In this document: one piece after another, positions 8,638 to 16,588 of the stretch
How the letters are laid out: each line of letters starts with the position of its first letter
Position numbering within the stretch: position 1 is the first letter of the stretch
Assembly (NCBI GenBank): GCA_016930085.1
Contig: JAFGHO010000129.1
Span: 1 to 51,759 of the forward strand
Origin: Spirochaetales bacterium
GTDB taxonomy: Bacteria; Spirochaetota; Spirochaetia; SZUA-6; JAFGRV01
Length of the DNA stretch: 51,759 nucleotides
Reading direction: 5' to 3'
The notes under the pieces: model-generated
Database searches by the model: none
Told to the model about the DNA's origin: nothing
The model's input: only the letters and a program-made list of their open reading frames with translations
Program-made: the position numbers and the translations under genes

Positions 8638-9711
8638 ATGGCGGCATTGACGATTAAAACGAATATCATAAAAAAACTGACACCCCATTTGCGTGAAGAT
8701 GAGGACCTTGCTGCCTCGCTTTTAACGGGTACGATCATACGATACGTTTTGGGATTGACGGATAAACAAAGGGTACTCATCACCAGTTTCCCGCTTATCG
8801 GAGAATCCGAAATAATTGCCGCATATCCGGTCGATGAAATCGAGGAAATAGATTATTTCCCCTGCATGCATGATATATCCCTTCTCGTAAAAAGAAAAGG
8901 CAATACATCGGTGTATAAGCTTCCGGTAAGCGGCAGTAAATTTTTGTTTTCCGACGAGCTTAAGGCATTTTTTATGCAGATACTCGAATGGAATAAAAAT
9001 TCTCGGCCCGGTTATCTGAAAAAGGATGAAACAATTATCGAGTCGATATGGACAAAGAATGGTGTGATAAAACTGACCAACGAGAATATATTGTTGTTTT
9101 CCCATCCTGAACACCAAAAGGGGGAATGGAAAATCAATGAGCAGATACATTTAAGCTCGATTCAGGAATTCGACTACTATCCCGAACTCCCGAACGAACT
9201 TGTTATCTATGTGGAAACCGAACAGGGAGAAAGCAGGGTGTACCGGATCGGGCACAGGGCGCTCTTCCACGGTCTTTCCGCAAACCCCGCGGATACGGAT
9301 TCCTTGATGAAGCTTATCTATGATTTCTTTTCCGAAAACAGGTACAAACCAGCACCATCGTATCTTTATGACGACGAGGTCGTCCTCACCACAATACGGG
9401 CTTCCGAAAACAGCGGCAAGCGATGGAAAGAAGACATAATTGTCCGCCTTTCATCACGAAGATTTCTTTTTCTCACCGCAGATAAACGGGGAAAACTCGA
9501 TATAAAATCAGAGATCGGTTTTGACGATATTGCCGGGGCATCGATGACATTGAATGAATCACCCGGCCACGCGGAAGTGTTCGCATGTCTCCGACTCAAG
9601 ACACAGGACGGAAAGATATACGAACACTGGATGAAAGAGGATTACCGGTACGGGATAGAGAAGATCGGTAAAAAAATCGAAGAATTCGGAGCACTGCCTG
9701 CAGGGGAATAG
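8638..9711 (+). CDS. Protein of three PH/GRAM-like repeats, function unknown
   Basis: The 357 residues fall into three similar blocks of about 105 residues (roughly 18-115, 128-232 and 243-350). Each begins with an acidic DE-E segment and has strands of the type IVRLSSRRFLFL, then a strand ending near an EIEEIDYF/IQEFDYYP/DDIAGAS element and a basic hairpin. This pattern resembles bacterial pleckstrin-homology-like (bPH/YokE) or GRAM domains, which bind proteins or lipids, but the match is by eye only. There is no signal peptide or membrane helix, so it is probably cytoplasmic. It has a good AGGAG site and its own promoter. A hairpin (9718-9738) separates it from the convergent gene. No enzyme motif is visible. 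Confidence 0.7.
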   Translation: MAALTIKTNIIKKLTPHLREDEDLAASLLTGTIIRYVLGLTDKQRVLITSFPLIGESEIIAAYPVDEIEEIDYFPCMHDISLLVKRKGNTSVYKLPVSGSKFLFSDELKAFFMQILEWNKNSRPGYLKKDETIIESIWTKNGVIKLTNENILLFSHPEHQKGEWKINEQIHLSSIQEFDYYPELPNELVIYVETEQGESRVYRIGHRALFHGLSANPADTDSLMKLIYDFFSENRYKPAPSYLYDDEVVLTTIRASENSGKRWKEDIIVRLSSRRFLFLTADKRGKLDIKSEIGFDDIAGASMTLNESPGHAEVFACLRLKTQDGKIYEHWMKEDYRYGIEKIGKKIEEFGALPAGE

Positions 9712-9717
9712 CAGTAC

Positions 9718-9738
9718 CGGCAACGGGCATTGTTGCCG
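9718..9738. terminator. Hairpin between convergent genes
   Basis: A perfect 7-bp stem (CGGCAAC at 9718-9724 with GTTGCCG at 9732-9738) around a 7-base loop. It sits between the stop at 9711 and the opposing stop at 9739. There is no clear U-tract on either strand. Confidence 0.45.
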
Positions 9739-10533
9739 CTATCCGTTATCCCACTCATTAATCCGTTTGACAACCTCTTTCAGCCTTTGTGAAAGAAGTG
9801 TGATTCTTTTTTCTATCTGCATCTTTTCTTTTTTTAGATTGATCAAGGGGTCGTCGTGTTCTTCCCTGCTTTTCCACTGCACCTTCACCATATCCGGACT
9901 CTGACCGTCGAGAAATGCCCTTTCCGCCTTGGCGCGTATTTCTTCACTCGCTATCCCCGCCACTGTTTTCATGTTTTCAAAACCGATACGGGGATCGATA
10001 TTGTATGCATGTACTTTGATACATGAACGTGCATTTGTTCTTGGAAGACTCAGAATCCGGTCGATATAGTCGGTAAAGCTCGCATGATATTTATCACACA
10101 GTTCCCTTGCACGCGCAAGAAGCCCCCCGAACTCCTTCATGAGAAGTCCGTTCTTATAGAGAAACTCTTCCTTGATCGTCTTCGTGAGTGCGACAAACTC
10201 GGGGTTCGCGGTAAAAATGTTCCTGTATATCCCGCTCTCCTCGGCCTTGAAAAGAAGGGTATGAAGGATATTCCAAAAACGTACCGTGTGCGCTTTTGTC
10301 GAGACCGGAACGGATGATGTGGTAAAATGGATATGGTGGGCGAACTCATGAATCGCCGTATACATGAGTTCACCGTCCGTTTCATGGTTTTTATTGTGAA
10401 TGATGATTTCCCGGGTATCGGGGAGATAAAGCCCGTCCACCTTTCTGCTTTTTTTGCCGGAAAAAATAACCCTGAAATCCTCCGTGGCTTCATCGAGGAG
10501 GAGGAGTTTTTCTTTGACCTGGTCCTGGTTCAT
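9739..10533 (-). CDS. Putative zincin-like protein with HEFAHH motif
   Basis: The protein is 264 residues from the ATG ending at 10533. It carries a zinc-metallopeptidase-like HEFAHH at about residues 62-67, preceded by a hydrophobic LMYTAI strand, as in minimal HExxH gluzincin folds. The N-terminal part has IIIHNKNH-type strands like those before the active helix in SprT/ImmA-like proteases. The C-terminal 50 residues are a charged coiled coil. There is no signal peptide, so it is expected in the cytoplasm. I cannot assign a named family or substrate. The start is uncertain: this ATG has a GGGAG only one base away, while the ATG ending at 10563 has no ribosome binding site. It converges on the PH-repeat gene. 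Confidence 0.65.
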   Translation of the reverse strand: MNQDQVKEKLLLLDEATEDFRVIFSGKKSRKVDGLYLPDTREIIIHNKNHETDGELMYTAIHEFAHHIHFTTSSVPVSTKAHTVRFWNILHTLLFKAEESGIYRNIFTANPEFVALTKTIKEEFLYKNGLLMKEFGGLLARARELCDKYHASFTDYIDRILSLPRTNARSCIKVHAYNIDPRIGFENMKTVAGIASEEIRAKAERAFLDGQSPDMVKVQWKSREEHDDPLINLKKEKMQIEKRITLLSQRLKEVVKRINEWDNG

Positions 10534-10666
10534 CGCATTCTCCCGTCGAGGTTTTACAATCATTCAGGATGAAAATAAAGACTACACTGATTTCAGAAGT
10601 TATGCAACGGCCCGGAATACAGATTCCTCATTTTATCAGCAACCGCCGGCGGACAGCATGCCGCGC

Positions 10667-10704
10667 AAAAAAAAGCCCGGGGGAGAGTCATTTCCTCCGG
10701 GCTT
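10667..10704 (-). terminator. Strong terminator of the hflK-hflC operon
   Basis: Read on the minus strand, AAGCCCGG (10704-10697) pairs with CCGGGCTT (10680-10673) and the stem extends to about 11 bp with G-U closure. A run of eight T residues follows (10674-10667). Confidence 0.85.
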
Positions 10705-10725
10705 ATGATGTCATATATGCGTGAA

Positions 10726-12036
10726 TTAACGTCCACGGGATTTGTAGAGATAATTGAAATAGTCCGCGTCCGTAGAAAATGTCTTTTTGAAATTGGGAAG
10801 GATCGATTTGTAGGATTCGAGTGTTCGCCACAACTTGAAGAACTCCGGGTTCTTTGTGTATGAATCTGCATAGACCTTTGTTACGTACGCGTCCGCCTCA
10901 CCCTTGATCCGCTCCGCTTCCATTTTCCCTTCGGAATTGAGCCGTTTCACTTCACGGTCGAGTTCTCCGAGTATCTTTTCCTTTTCCGCCTGTCCTTCCG
11001 CCCTTGTCTTTTCGGCAATCTGGTTTCTCTCCTGAATCATCCTGTTGTAGACGCTTTCCCGAAGCTGTTCCGAATAATGAATCTGCCTGATCACGATATC
11101 CTTCAGTTCGATACCAAACTGGTCCAATGGCTTGCCGTTTTCATCGATAAGGATCTTTCCCGTTGTCTTATCCCGTTCAAACATCTTGTCGCGCGCCGAA
11201 GTGAGCATTTCCGCGGAAAGAACGCTTCTCCCCTTCTTGACCGGGCTTATCGCAATTTCGTGGGAAAACGCCGCTTCCAGCAGCAGCCTGTTCAGCGTCA
11301 TCTGCTCATCCGTGGTAAGTGTTTCCTTGTTGAAAAGCGACCTGGTGTGTTCTATTATCTGCACATCGGCAAAAGATTCCTTGTCATAGAGATCGGATCT
11401 TTTGAGGAGTATATTGAACGCGGAAACAAGTGCCTGAATAAATGGCTGTGATACCGTCTCTTCGGCTCCCTTGTAGCCTGTGATCATCTGTGCTACATCG
11501 GCCGGAAGCAGGGAAGCGATGTGCGCCGAAGCAGGGTCGCTTTTCGTCTTTAGCTTTATAATAAGCGAATGAAGGTTGAGAAAGTCCGACGGGGAGAAGG
11601 TGAGTGGTGTTTGCGTGTTCCGGATCGCTTCCGTCAGGAGATTCCCGTTGATAACGGTACGGACGGACGAGTCGATAATGTCGTCGAGTTTCTTCATGGC
11701 TTCATTGATCGTGCCCAGGGATTCGTAAAACTTCCTGGGGTCTCTGATATACCACCGCGCTGTGGTATTGACCACGATAAACTGCGCTTCCGTCTGCTCC
11801 GTGGTGATTTCCTGCGGAGCGCCGTCCCATGAGAGAAGCTTTTTTGGATATATCCTGATATCGTCGACAAAAGGAATTTTATATTTGAGTCCGGCATTTG
11901 TCTGGATATCAACGATTTTGCCGAAACGAAGAAGAACGGCTTGCTCGCCCTCTTCGACAATATATAAAGTAAACGCCGCCCCGATAAGACATATAATGAT
12001 GATGACTCCCAAAAAGATCAATATATTTTTCATCAT
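10726..12036 (-). CDS. hflC: HflC, SPFH-domain membrane protease modulator
   Basis: HflC partners HflK in a large ring that surrounds and regulates the membrane protease FtsH. The protein (436 residues) has one N-terminal membrane helix (about 4-25), then the SPFH/band-7 domain (IVEEGEQAVLLRFGK onward) and a charged coiled coil (about 330-400) ending in an FxLWRTLESY-type segment near the C-terminus, as in E. coli HflC. It is about 100 residues longer than the E. coli protein, and the extra material lies around residues 140-270. Its start codon overlaps the hflK stop in an ATGA, so the two are translationally coupled. A strong terminator follows. Confidence 0.92.
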   Translation of the reverse strand: MMKNILIFLGVIIIICLIGAAFTLYIVEEGEQAVLLRFGKIVDIQTNAGLKYKIPFVDDIRIYPKKLLSWDGAPQEITTEQTEAQFIVVNTTARWYIRDPRKFYESLGTINEAMKKLDDIIDSSVRTVINGNLLTEAIRNTQTPLTFSPSDFLNLHSLIIKLKTKSDPASAHIASLLPADVAQMITGYKGAEETVSQPFIQALVSAFNILLKRSDLYDKESFADVQIIEHTRSLFNKETLTTDEQMTLNRLLLEAAFSHEIAISPVKKGRSVLSAEMLTSARDKMFERDKTTGKILIDENGKPLDQFGIELKDIVIRQIHYSEQLRESVYNRMIQERNQIAEKTRAEGQAEKEKILGELDREVKRLNSEGKMEAERIKGEADAYVTKVYADSYTKNPEFFKLWRTLESYKSILPNFKKTFSTDADYFNYLYKSRGR

Positions 12037-13094
12037 TCACCTCCCTGTTTAGCGTTTTCGATCGATTTAAAGGGAATAAAGTTTTTCAGGTTCCGGTCGA
12101 TGAGATCGGTATCGGATTCACCCCCGAACACGCTTTCAAACATCTCGATGTAAAGCCGTTCGCGTGTAATATCCGGGGCTTTTCTGTATTCCTCGAGTAC
12201 CGCATTGAACCTGGAAATGTCACCGTTTGCGATATTCTTTCGCTGGATCGAATAACCGGTCGCCTCTTCGATCATCCTGTTTTTCGTTCCTTTCGCTTCC
12301 TCGACCGCCTTGTTGTACGCCTCATACCCTTCATTGATGTATCTTTCTTTATCCTGATCCGCTTTGTTCACATTCTCGAATGCATCTCTCACCTTTCCTT
12401 TTGGCGGGAGCGTGTTACGCAATGCAACCTCCGTTACCTTTACCCCCATCTCGTAATCGACGAATACGGTATTCAGCATATCGCGGGTTTCTATCTGTAT
12501 CTTGTTTCTTTCTGTTTCACTCCCGATGATCTGGCGTATGTTTCTGTCACCGATCTGCATATTGATGACTGATTGAGAAAGATCGCGGATTGTTTTTTCA
12601 TACCAGAGATCCCGTTCATTGCGGAGATTTTTCTCCACCCTGACCCCCCCCTCGGCATAGTCGTCCTTGACAAGGTGCTGGACATTGATGATCCAAGCAA
12701 CGGGATCGTCGATCTGGTAATGTATGATGAACTGGATATCGACGATATTCTTGTCACTCGAAAGCATTTCTGATTCATCCGGATAATTCTCGGCGTATTG
12801 AGTTTCTAATCCCACCTTTTTTGTTCTGAAACCGAACTCCTGGGTAATTATCCTCTTTGTGAGCACATTGTAATTCTGCTCGATGCCAAACGGAAGTTTG
12901 AAATGAAGGCCCGGGCCGACCGTGCCGTCCTTCTTTTTCCCGAGGAAGAGGATCACCGCTGTTTCTTCCGCGCCCACCTGATAGATTCCCGTGGATGCGG
13001 CGATAAGCGCCAGGATAACGATAACGGCAATCACGACGATGACCGGGGTTACCTTGAACGGAAGCTTGACTGGCGTCACATTTCGTATAGCCAT
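12033..13094 (-). CDS. hflK: HflK, SPFH-domain membrane protease modulator
   Basis: First gene of the hflK-hflC pair. The 353-residue protein has a single N-terminal membrane helix (about 14-38), then a band-7/SPFH domain beginning with YQVGAEETAVILFLGKK, and a coiled coil with repeated charged residues (about 240-300). The glycine-rich N-terminal extension of E. coli HflK is absent, as is common outside proteobacteria. The complex sits in the inner membrane and controls FtsH access. The ATG is preceded by GGAGG and a good promoter on the minus strand. Confidence 0.92.
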   Translation of the reverse strand: MAIRNVTPVKLPFKVTPVIVVIAVIVILALIAASTGIYQVGAEETAVILFLGKKKDGTVGPGLHFKLPFGIEQNYNVLTKRIITQEFGFRTKKVGLETQYAENYPDESEMLSSDKNIVDIQFIIHYQIDDPVAWIINVQHLVKDDYAEGGVRVEKNLRNERDLWYEKTIRDLSQSVINMQIGDRNIRQIIGSETERNKIQIETRDMLNTVFVDYEMGVKVTEVALRNTLPPKGKVRDAFENVNKADQDKERYINEGYEAYNKAVEEAKGTKNRMIEEATGYSIQRKNIANGDISRFNAVLEEYRKAPDITRERLYIEMFESVFGGESDTDLIDRNLKNFIPFKSIENAKQGGE

Positions 13095-13123
13095 TTTTCC
13101 TCCTTGCTTCTATTGTTTTTACC

Positions 13124-13152
13124 ATAGTAAGAAATACCCGTAACTAAGTCAA
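13124..13152 (-). promoter_or_regulatory. Promoter of hflK-hflC
   Basis: On the minus strand TTGACT (13152-13147), 17 bases, then TACTAT (13129-13124). The hflK start lies about 30 bases downstream with GGAGG in front. Confidence 0.75.
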
Positions 13153-13307
13153 GTATGCCGCGCGTCTATCGACGATGCAAGCGGACTCATTCGAAACTTA
13201 TGAAGACGCAGAAAAAAATGCCGGTAAAAATCATACATCGATCCGGCTTCGGATTGTGTGCATAAACATACGGAAAAATGAAAAGGTGCCTGGTAATGAA
13301 CAAACGA
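13153..13307. other. Non-coding stretch upstream of hflK and the coiled-coil gene
   Basis: Part of the 388-base gap between hflK and the next clear gene. Apart from the hflK promoter at its left end and a promoter-like pair at 13308-13336, I see no convincing gene, tRNA or structured RNA in it. A minus-strand open frame across it overlaps the coiled-coil gene and lacks a ribosome binding site. Confidence 0.5.
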
Positions 13308-13336
13308 TTGTATGAAACCGTGAAGTATAGTATTAT
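13308..13336 (+). promoter_or_regulatory. Possible promoter for the small coiled-coil gene
   Basis: TTGTAT (13308-13313), 17 bases, then TATTAT (13331-13336). The -10 box is good and the -35 box is poor. Transcription would start near 13343. Confidence 0.45.
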
Positions 13337-13354
13337 AGAATGAAAGAGACGGAC

Positions 13355-13483
13355 ATGATTCTGATTCAATACCGATTCGGGGAGTACAGCCATATAAAAG
13401 ACAGGATTGTATTCCGGGACATACGGCTTTTCGGCACAAAGCGGATAATCCCCCGGACAAGAAAAACGGCAGGGCGGGAATAA
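13355..13483 (+). CDS. Possible 42-residue basic peptide coupled to the next gene
   Basis: An open frame of 42 codons (47 if counted from the ATG at 13340, which would lie before the predicted transcription start). It ends in a TAATG overlap with the start of the coiled-coil gene. That arrangement is typical of translational coupling. The peptide is rich in Arg, Lys and Ile and has no recognisable domain. The ribosome binding site is weak, so this may be just a leader. Confidence 0.25.
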   Translation: MILIQYRFGEYSHIKDRIVFRDIRLFGTKRIIPRTRKTAGRE

Positions 13484-13749
13484 TGGAAAAACAGGAAGAC
13501 ACGGAAAAACAAAACGACCGGATAACGAAATTCGAAAAACTCTTCAAACGGAGAAAGCGAAACAAAAACCAGCTTTGCTGGATAACCTACAACCCCCTGT
13601 CGGAATATAATTTCGATATCGAAAACGCCGAAGAGGACGTCGAGTGGATGATTTATGAGATAAAGCGATTGAAAGAAGAGAATGAGCGATTAAAAGAGTT
13701 CATCGATGCGATACGGGTACAGATGGAAAACGAACTCGGACTGAAATGA
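13483..13749 (+). CDS. Small coiled-coil protein, unknown function
   Basis: The 88-residue protein has a basic N-terminal half with an RRKRNKNQ cluster. Next comes a short NPLSEYNFDIENAEEDVE segment, then a clear leucine/isoleucine heptad region (about 55-80). A GGGCGGG-like site lies before the ATG. No homologous family is recognised. A DNA- or RNA-interacting or dimerisation role is possible but not shown. The start overlaps the stop of a short upstream frame. Confidence 0.6.
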   Translation: MEKQEDTEKQNDRITKFEKLFKRRKRNKNQLCWITYNPLSEYNFDIENAEEDVEWMIYEIKRLKEENERLKEFIDAIRVQMENELGLK

Positions 13750-13854
13750 ATCATTCGACCTCACATGACCATTCCGGCACCGCCCGCACAGGAAACACCT
13801 CACCGTTATCCGATTCCTTTTCCGACGGCTTAAATTTCGAAAAACGGATATCCC

Positions 13855-13884
13855 TTGACTAATTCATCGCTTTACAGGTACAAC
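13855..13884 (+). promoter_or_regulatory. Probable promoter of the tRNA-binding protein gene
   Basis: TTGACT (13855-13860), 18 bases, TACAAC (13879-13884). A small hairpin lies just downstream in the leader. Confidence 0.45.
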
Positions 13885-13890
13885 CAAAAT

Positions 13891-13920
13891 GGGCAGAAGG
13901 AGATCATTTCAAGGCTGCCC
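13891..13920 (+). other. Leader hairpin before the tRNA-binding protein gene
   Basis: GGGCAG (13891-13896) pairs with CTGCCC (13915-13920) around an 18-base loop, followed by a TTTA stretch. It lies between the predicted promoter and the ribosome binding site, so it could be an attenuator-like element or a simple 5' stem. Confidence 0.35.
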
Positions 13921-13956
13921 TTTATCATTATTTCCGGAAATTAAGGAGGGTTGATT

Positions 13957-14454
13957 ATGGCAGCGTCGACGTGTACCGAGTTTATATCCAGGGTTTTACT
14001 GCGTGTGGCAAAAATAATCGAAGTAAACCGTCATCCCGATGCAGATAAACTGTATATCGAGACAATCAGTCTGGGAGATTCACAACGGGTGATCGTATCC
14101 GGCCTTGTCCCGTATTACAGTGCGGAAGAACTCGCGGGCAGAAACATCGTTCTTGCTGCGAACCTTAAGCCGGCGAGGCTTCGCGGGGTCGAGAGTAACG
14201 GCATGCTTCTGGCCGCCGAATCGGGGGGTGTCGTTGAAGTGATATTCGTCGATGAAGCGTCACCCGGCGACCGGATTACACTCGAAGGGTTTCCTGAAGA
14301 TACTGCTGAGAATCCGGAGGAAATCACGATCGAACAGTTTTTTGATATACCGATCAAGGTAAAAAACCATTATCTCTATGTCGACGACGCCCGTCTGAGA
14401 AGTCCGGCGGGTCCCCTGAAAACAATGAAGGTAGAGAACGGATCGGTCACATGA
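13957..14454 (+). CDS. tRNA-binding-domain protein (MetRS C-terminal/Trbp111-like)
   Basis: The protein is 165 residues from the ATG at 13957, which has an AGGAGG site seven bases upstream; a TTG six bases earlier is less likely. Residues about 10-110 form the OB-fold tRNA-binding domain found at the C-terminus of methionyl-tRNA synthetase and in free Trbp111/CsaA proteins. Signatures include VNRHPDADKLY, the VSGLVPYYS turn, the NLKPARLRGVESNGMLLAA core and the late DEASPGDRI segment. It probably binds the tRNA elbow and assists an aminoacyl-tRNA synthetase. The C-terminal 50 residues are extra and not recognised. It appears to be transcribed alone. Confidence 0.88.
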   Translation: MAASTCTEFISRVLLRVAKIIEVNRHPDADKLYIETISLGDSQRVIVSGLVPYYSAEELAGRNIVLAANLKPARLRGVESNGMLLAAESGGVVEVIFVDEASPGDRITLEGFPEDTAENPEEITIEQFFDIPIKVKNHYLYVDDARLRSPAGPLKTMKVENGSVT

Positions 14455-14577
14455 CGGGCTTTTACTCCGGATACCGGGGCGTCGGGAATACCAACCACAA
14501 CATCGTCCGGATAAGGGGCGCGATTAACCATGGTATGCCGCCCTGCATACGGAAGACGTAATTTTCCGGGTACGGCA

Positions 14578-15630
14578 ATGAATATACGAGTTGAACAGAC
14601 AGCTATACGATCACTTGACGGGCAGGATGAATTATTTCAGACCGGATTCTGGGCGGTATTCAAGCAACAATTCGGCTGGAAGCCGTATCCTTTCCGACTC
14701 TCCTTTAACGGCATAAACTCATCCCTTCTTGTACTCACGAGAAACCTCGGATTGGGGTTTCACCTCGGCTATATACCAATGGGCCCCCTTCTTCCGGAAC
14801 CTGAATCGGGGAAGGAAGATATGCTTATCGCGCTTTCCGGGGCCGTTAGCCCCTTGCTTCCGGCCAATACCTGTTTCCTCCGCTACGATCTACCCTGGTC
14901 GAAGGAGGGAAAGGGAAATCTTCCGGTGCCGCTTTTCATTAAAAACCGTCTGGTAAAGGCATCCGCCGATATCCAGCCGCCTTATACGATCATCGTGGAT
15001 CTACGGCAGACGGAGGAGGCGTTGCTGGCCGGGATGAAGCACAAGACTCGTTACAATATACGGCTTGCCGAAAAAAAGGGTGTTAACATCGTCGAGACGG
15101 GAATCGAACGGCTTCCCGAATGGTATTCCCTTTACCGCGAAACGGGAATACGCGACCGGATCGCCCTCCACTCGGAACACTATTATGAATCTCTTTTCCG
15201 TCTGGCCGACGACTACGGGAAGGGGGCGCCCGCTATAAAACTTCTTCTTGCCGAAATCGAAGGAGAAGCGGTTGCAGGAATAGTCATTGTAATCAAGGGA
15301 ACGACCGCGCTGTATATGTATGGCGCATCATCGAACAGATACAGAAACTATATGCCGAATCATCTGCTTCAGTGGCGGGGGATGCAGATCTCAAAACAAG
15401 CGGGCTGTACATCCTACGACTTTTTCGGTATACCGCCGGCGGACGAGCCGGATCACCCGCTTCACGGCTTGTATCGATTTAAAACGGGATTCGGGGGGAA
15501 GTTTGTAAACAGATACGGCGCCCATGATCTCATCATAAGGTCCTTCTTATATAGAATTTATCGAATCGCAGAAAAAACGAGAACCTTTTATTATAAAAAG
15601 CTGAAAAAATGGACGGGAAATACGGGTTAA
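14578..15630 (+). CDS. FemAB/FemX-family peptidoglycan bridge aminoacyltransferase
   Basis: The protein (350 residues from ATG 14578; an ATG at 14530 would add 16) has the FemAB double-GNAT layout. The N-terminal half has FWAVFKQQFGWKPYPF, GLGFHLGYIPMGP and LRYDLPW. The central motif MKHKTRYNIRLAEKKGV and the late block GASSNRYRNYMPNHLLQW, then YDFFGIPP, are typical. These enzymes use aminoacyl-tRNA to add amino acids to the side chain of lipid II on the cytoplasmic face. Spirochaete peptidoglycan with glycine on ornithine would suit such an activity, but the residue it transfers cannot be read from sequence. The gene follows the tRNA-binding protein by 123 bases, which may or may not be meaningful. 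Confidence 0.88.
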   Translation: MNIRVEQTAIRSLDGQDELFQTGFWAVFKQQFGWKPYPFRLSFNGINSSLLVLTRNLGLGFHLGYIPMGPLLPEPESGKEDMLIALSGAVSPLLPANTCFLRYDLPWSKEGKGNLPVPLFIKNRLVKASADIQPPYTIIVDLRQTEEALLAGMKHKTRYNIRLAEKKGVNIVETGIERLPEWYSLYRETGIRDRIALHSEHYYESLFRLADDYGKGAPAIKLLLAEIEGEAVAGIVIVIKGTTALYMYGASSNRYRNYMPNHLLQWRGMQISKQAGCTSYDFFGIPPADEPDHPLHGLYRFKTGFGGKFVNRYGAHDLIIRSFLYRIYRIAEKTRTFYYKKLKKWTGNTG

Positions 15631-15810
15631 GTGTCTGTTTATAATCCGTCAGCATATTAAGAAAAAATCTACCGGCAGATATAAATGTTACCACTTCAAT
15701 AATTAAACGCGCTATTATTTTCAGGGATATACGGCATCGTCATTCCATATGATCACCATTAAAAGGCCGAGTAGTTCCGTGGGTATATGATACTGGTGTT
15801 GTGGATCGAT
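15631..15810. other. AT-rich intergenic stretch
   Basis: No gene or terminator-like hairpin seen. Base composition is clearly lower in GC than the flanking FemAB gene, matching the orphan gene to its right and the gap at 16354-16588. Confidence 0.4.
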
Positions 15811-16353
15811 TTACAAACGGAGTATCCAAAAAGGAGAATTATCGTGTGTATAAATCGAAACCAGGCGATTTTTACCCGGTATATGCCGGATGATTCTAAA
15901 CAATTGTCGTAGATTCATCCTCGGGTCGTGTCGTAAATCTTTATCTTCTCTTTTAAAGCGATTGAATACCTTCTTGAATTTCTGAAAAACATCAACCCCA
16001 TATCTTTCCACAAACCACAAAAACAACCGCAGTATCCCCCGTAAAAACTGAGCCATACTGTAACAATTCAGATCCGAATGCAGCAGTTTTATTTTTCGAT
16101 ATATCTCTTCGGGAAAATAGACATGGATATGTTCCCTTTTTTCATCAGGCAGGCTTGATACGGGCTTATACCTGCTCATCCGCTGTCTGCCCCACTGATG
16201 CTCCTTCGTTATCAAAGGATCGATAAACGAGACAATCCTGGCGACAACACCAGACATTGACCCTGTCGAACCATAGAAACTCAGGTTTTTAAGATTATTT
16301 TTCATTGATACGGGAATGATAAAATGAAACTCATGCGTATCCGCTTTAATCAT
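15811..16353 (-). CDS. Orphan protein with a ribbon-helix-helix-like segment
   Basis: The protein is 180 residues from the ATG ending at 16353, chosen because AAGGAGT lies seven bases upstream; the ATG ten codons earlier lacks a site. Residues about 80-125 have the order of a ribbon-helix-helix fold: a short strand HIHVYFPEEIY, a helix KIKLLHSDL and a second helix starting at YSMAQFLRG. The N-terminal part has VSMKNNLKNLSF and EHQWGRQRMSRYKP; the C-terminus is very basic. The family is not known to me. The gene and its flanks are AT-rich compared with the neighbours, which suggests separate acquisition. A DNA-binding role is inferred only. Confidence 0.65.
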   Translation of the reverse strand: MIKADTHEFHFIIPVSMKNNLKNLSFYGSTGSMSGVVARIVSFIDPLITKEHQWGRQRMSRYKPVSSLPDEKREHIHVYFPEEIYRKIKLLHSDLNCYSMAQFLRGILRLFLWFVERYGVDVFQKFKKVFNRFKREDKDLRHDPRMNLRQLFRIIRHIPGKNRLVSIYTHDNSPFWILRL

Positions 16354-16588
16354 ACGATACTCCTTACCAGAAATATAATTCATACATTAATTAACGTATA
16401 AAAAAAGCTCACCGCATTGTTTTTTTAATATAAATATGCAACTATATCTTTATTCCACACAAGATAACAGGTGAGAAAATTATTTGAACTATACAAGATA
16501 ATTATAAAATACATGGAAAATCCGACATGTCCTTCGAACGATTCACCACCCGTATCGCATATGTTTTTACGGATGTTTGTTAAATGGA

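Noticed and set aside
15631-16588. AT-rich pocket as an insertion sequence
   Set aside because: No transposase, terminal inverted repeats or target-site duplication could be found.
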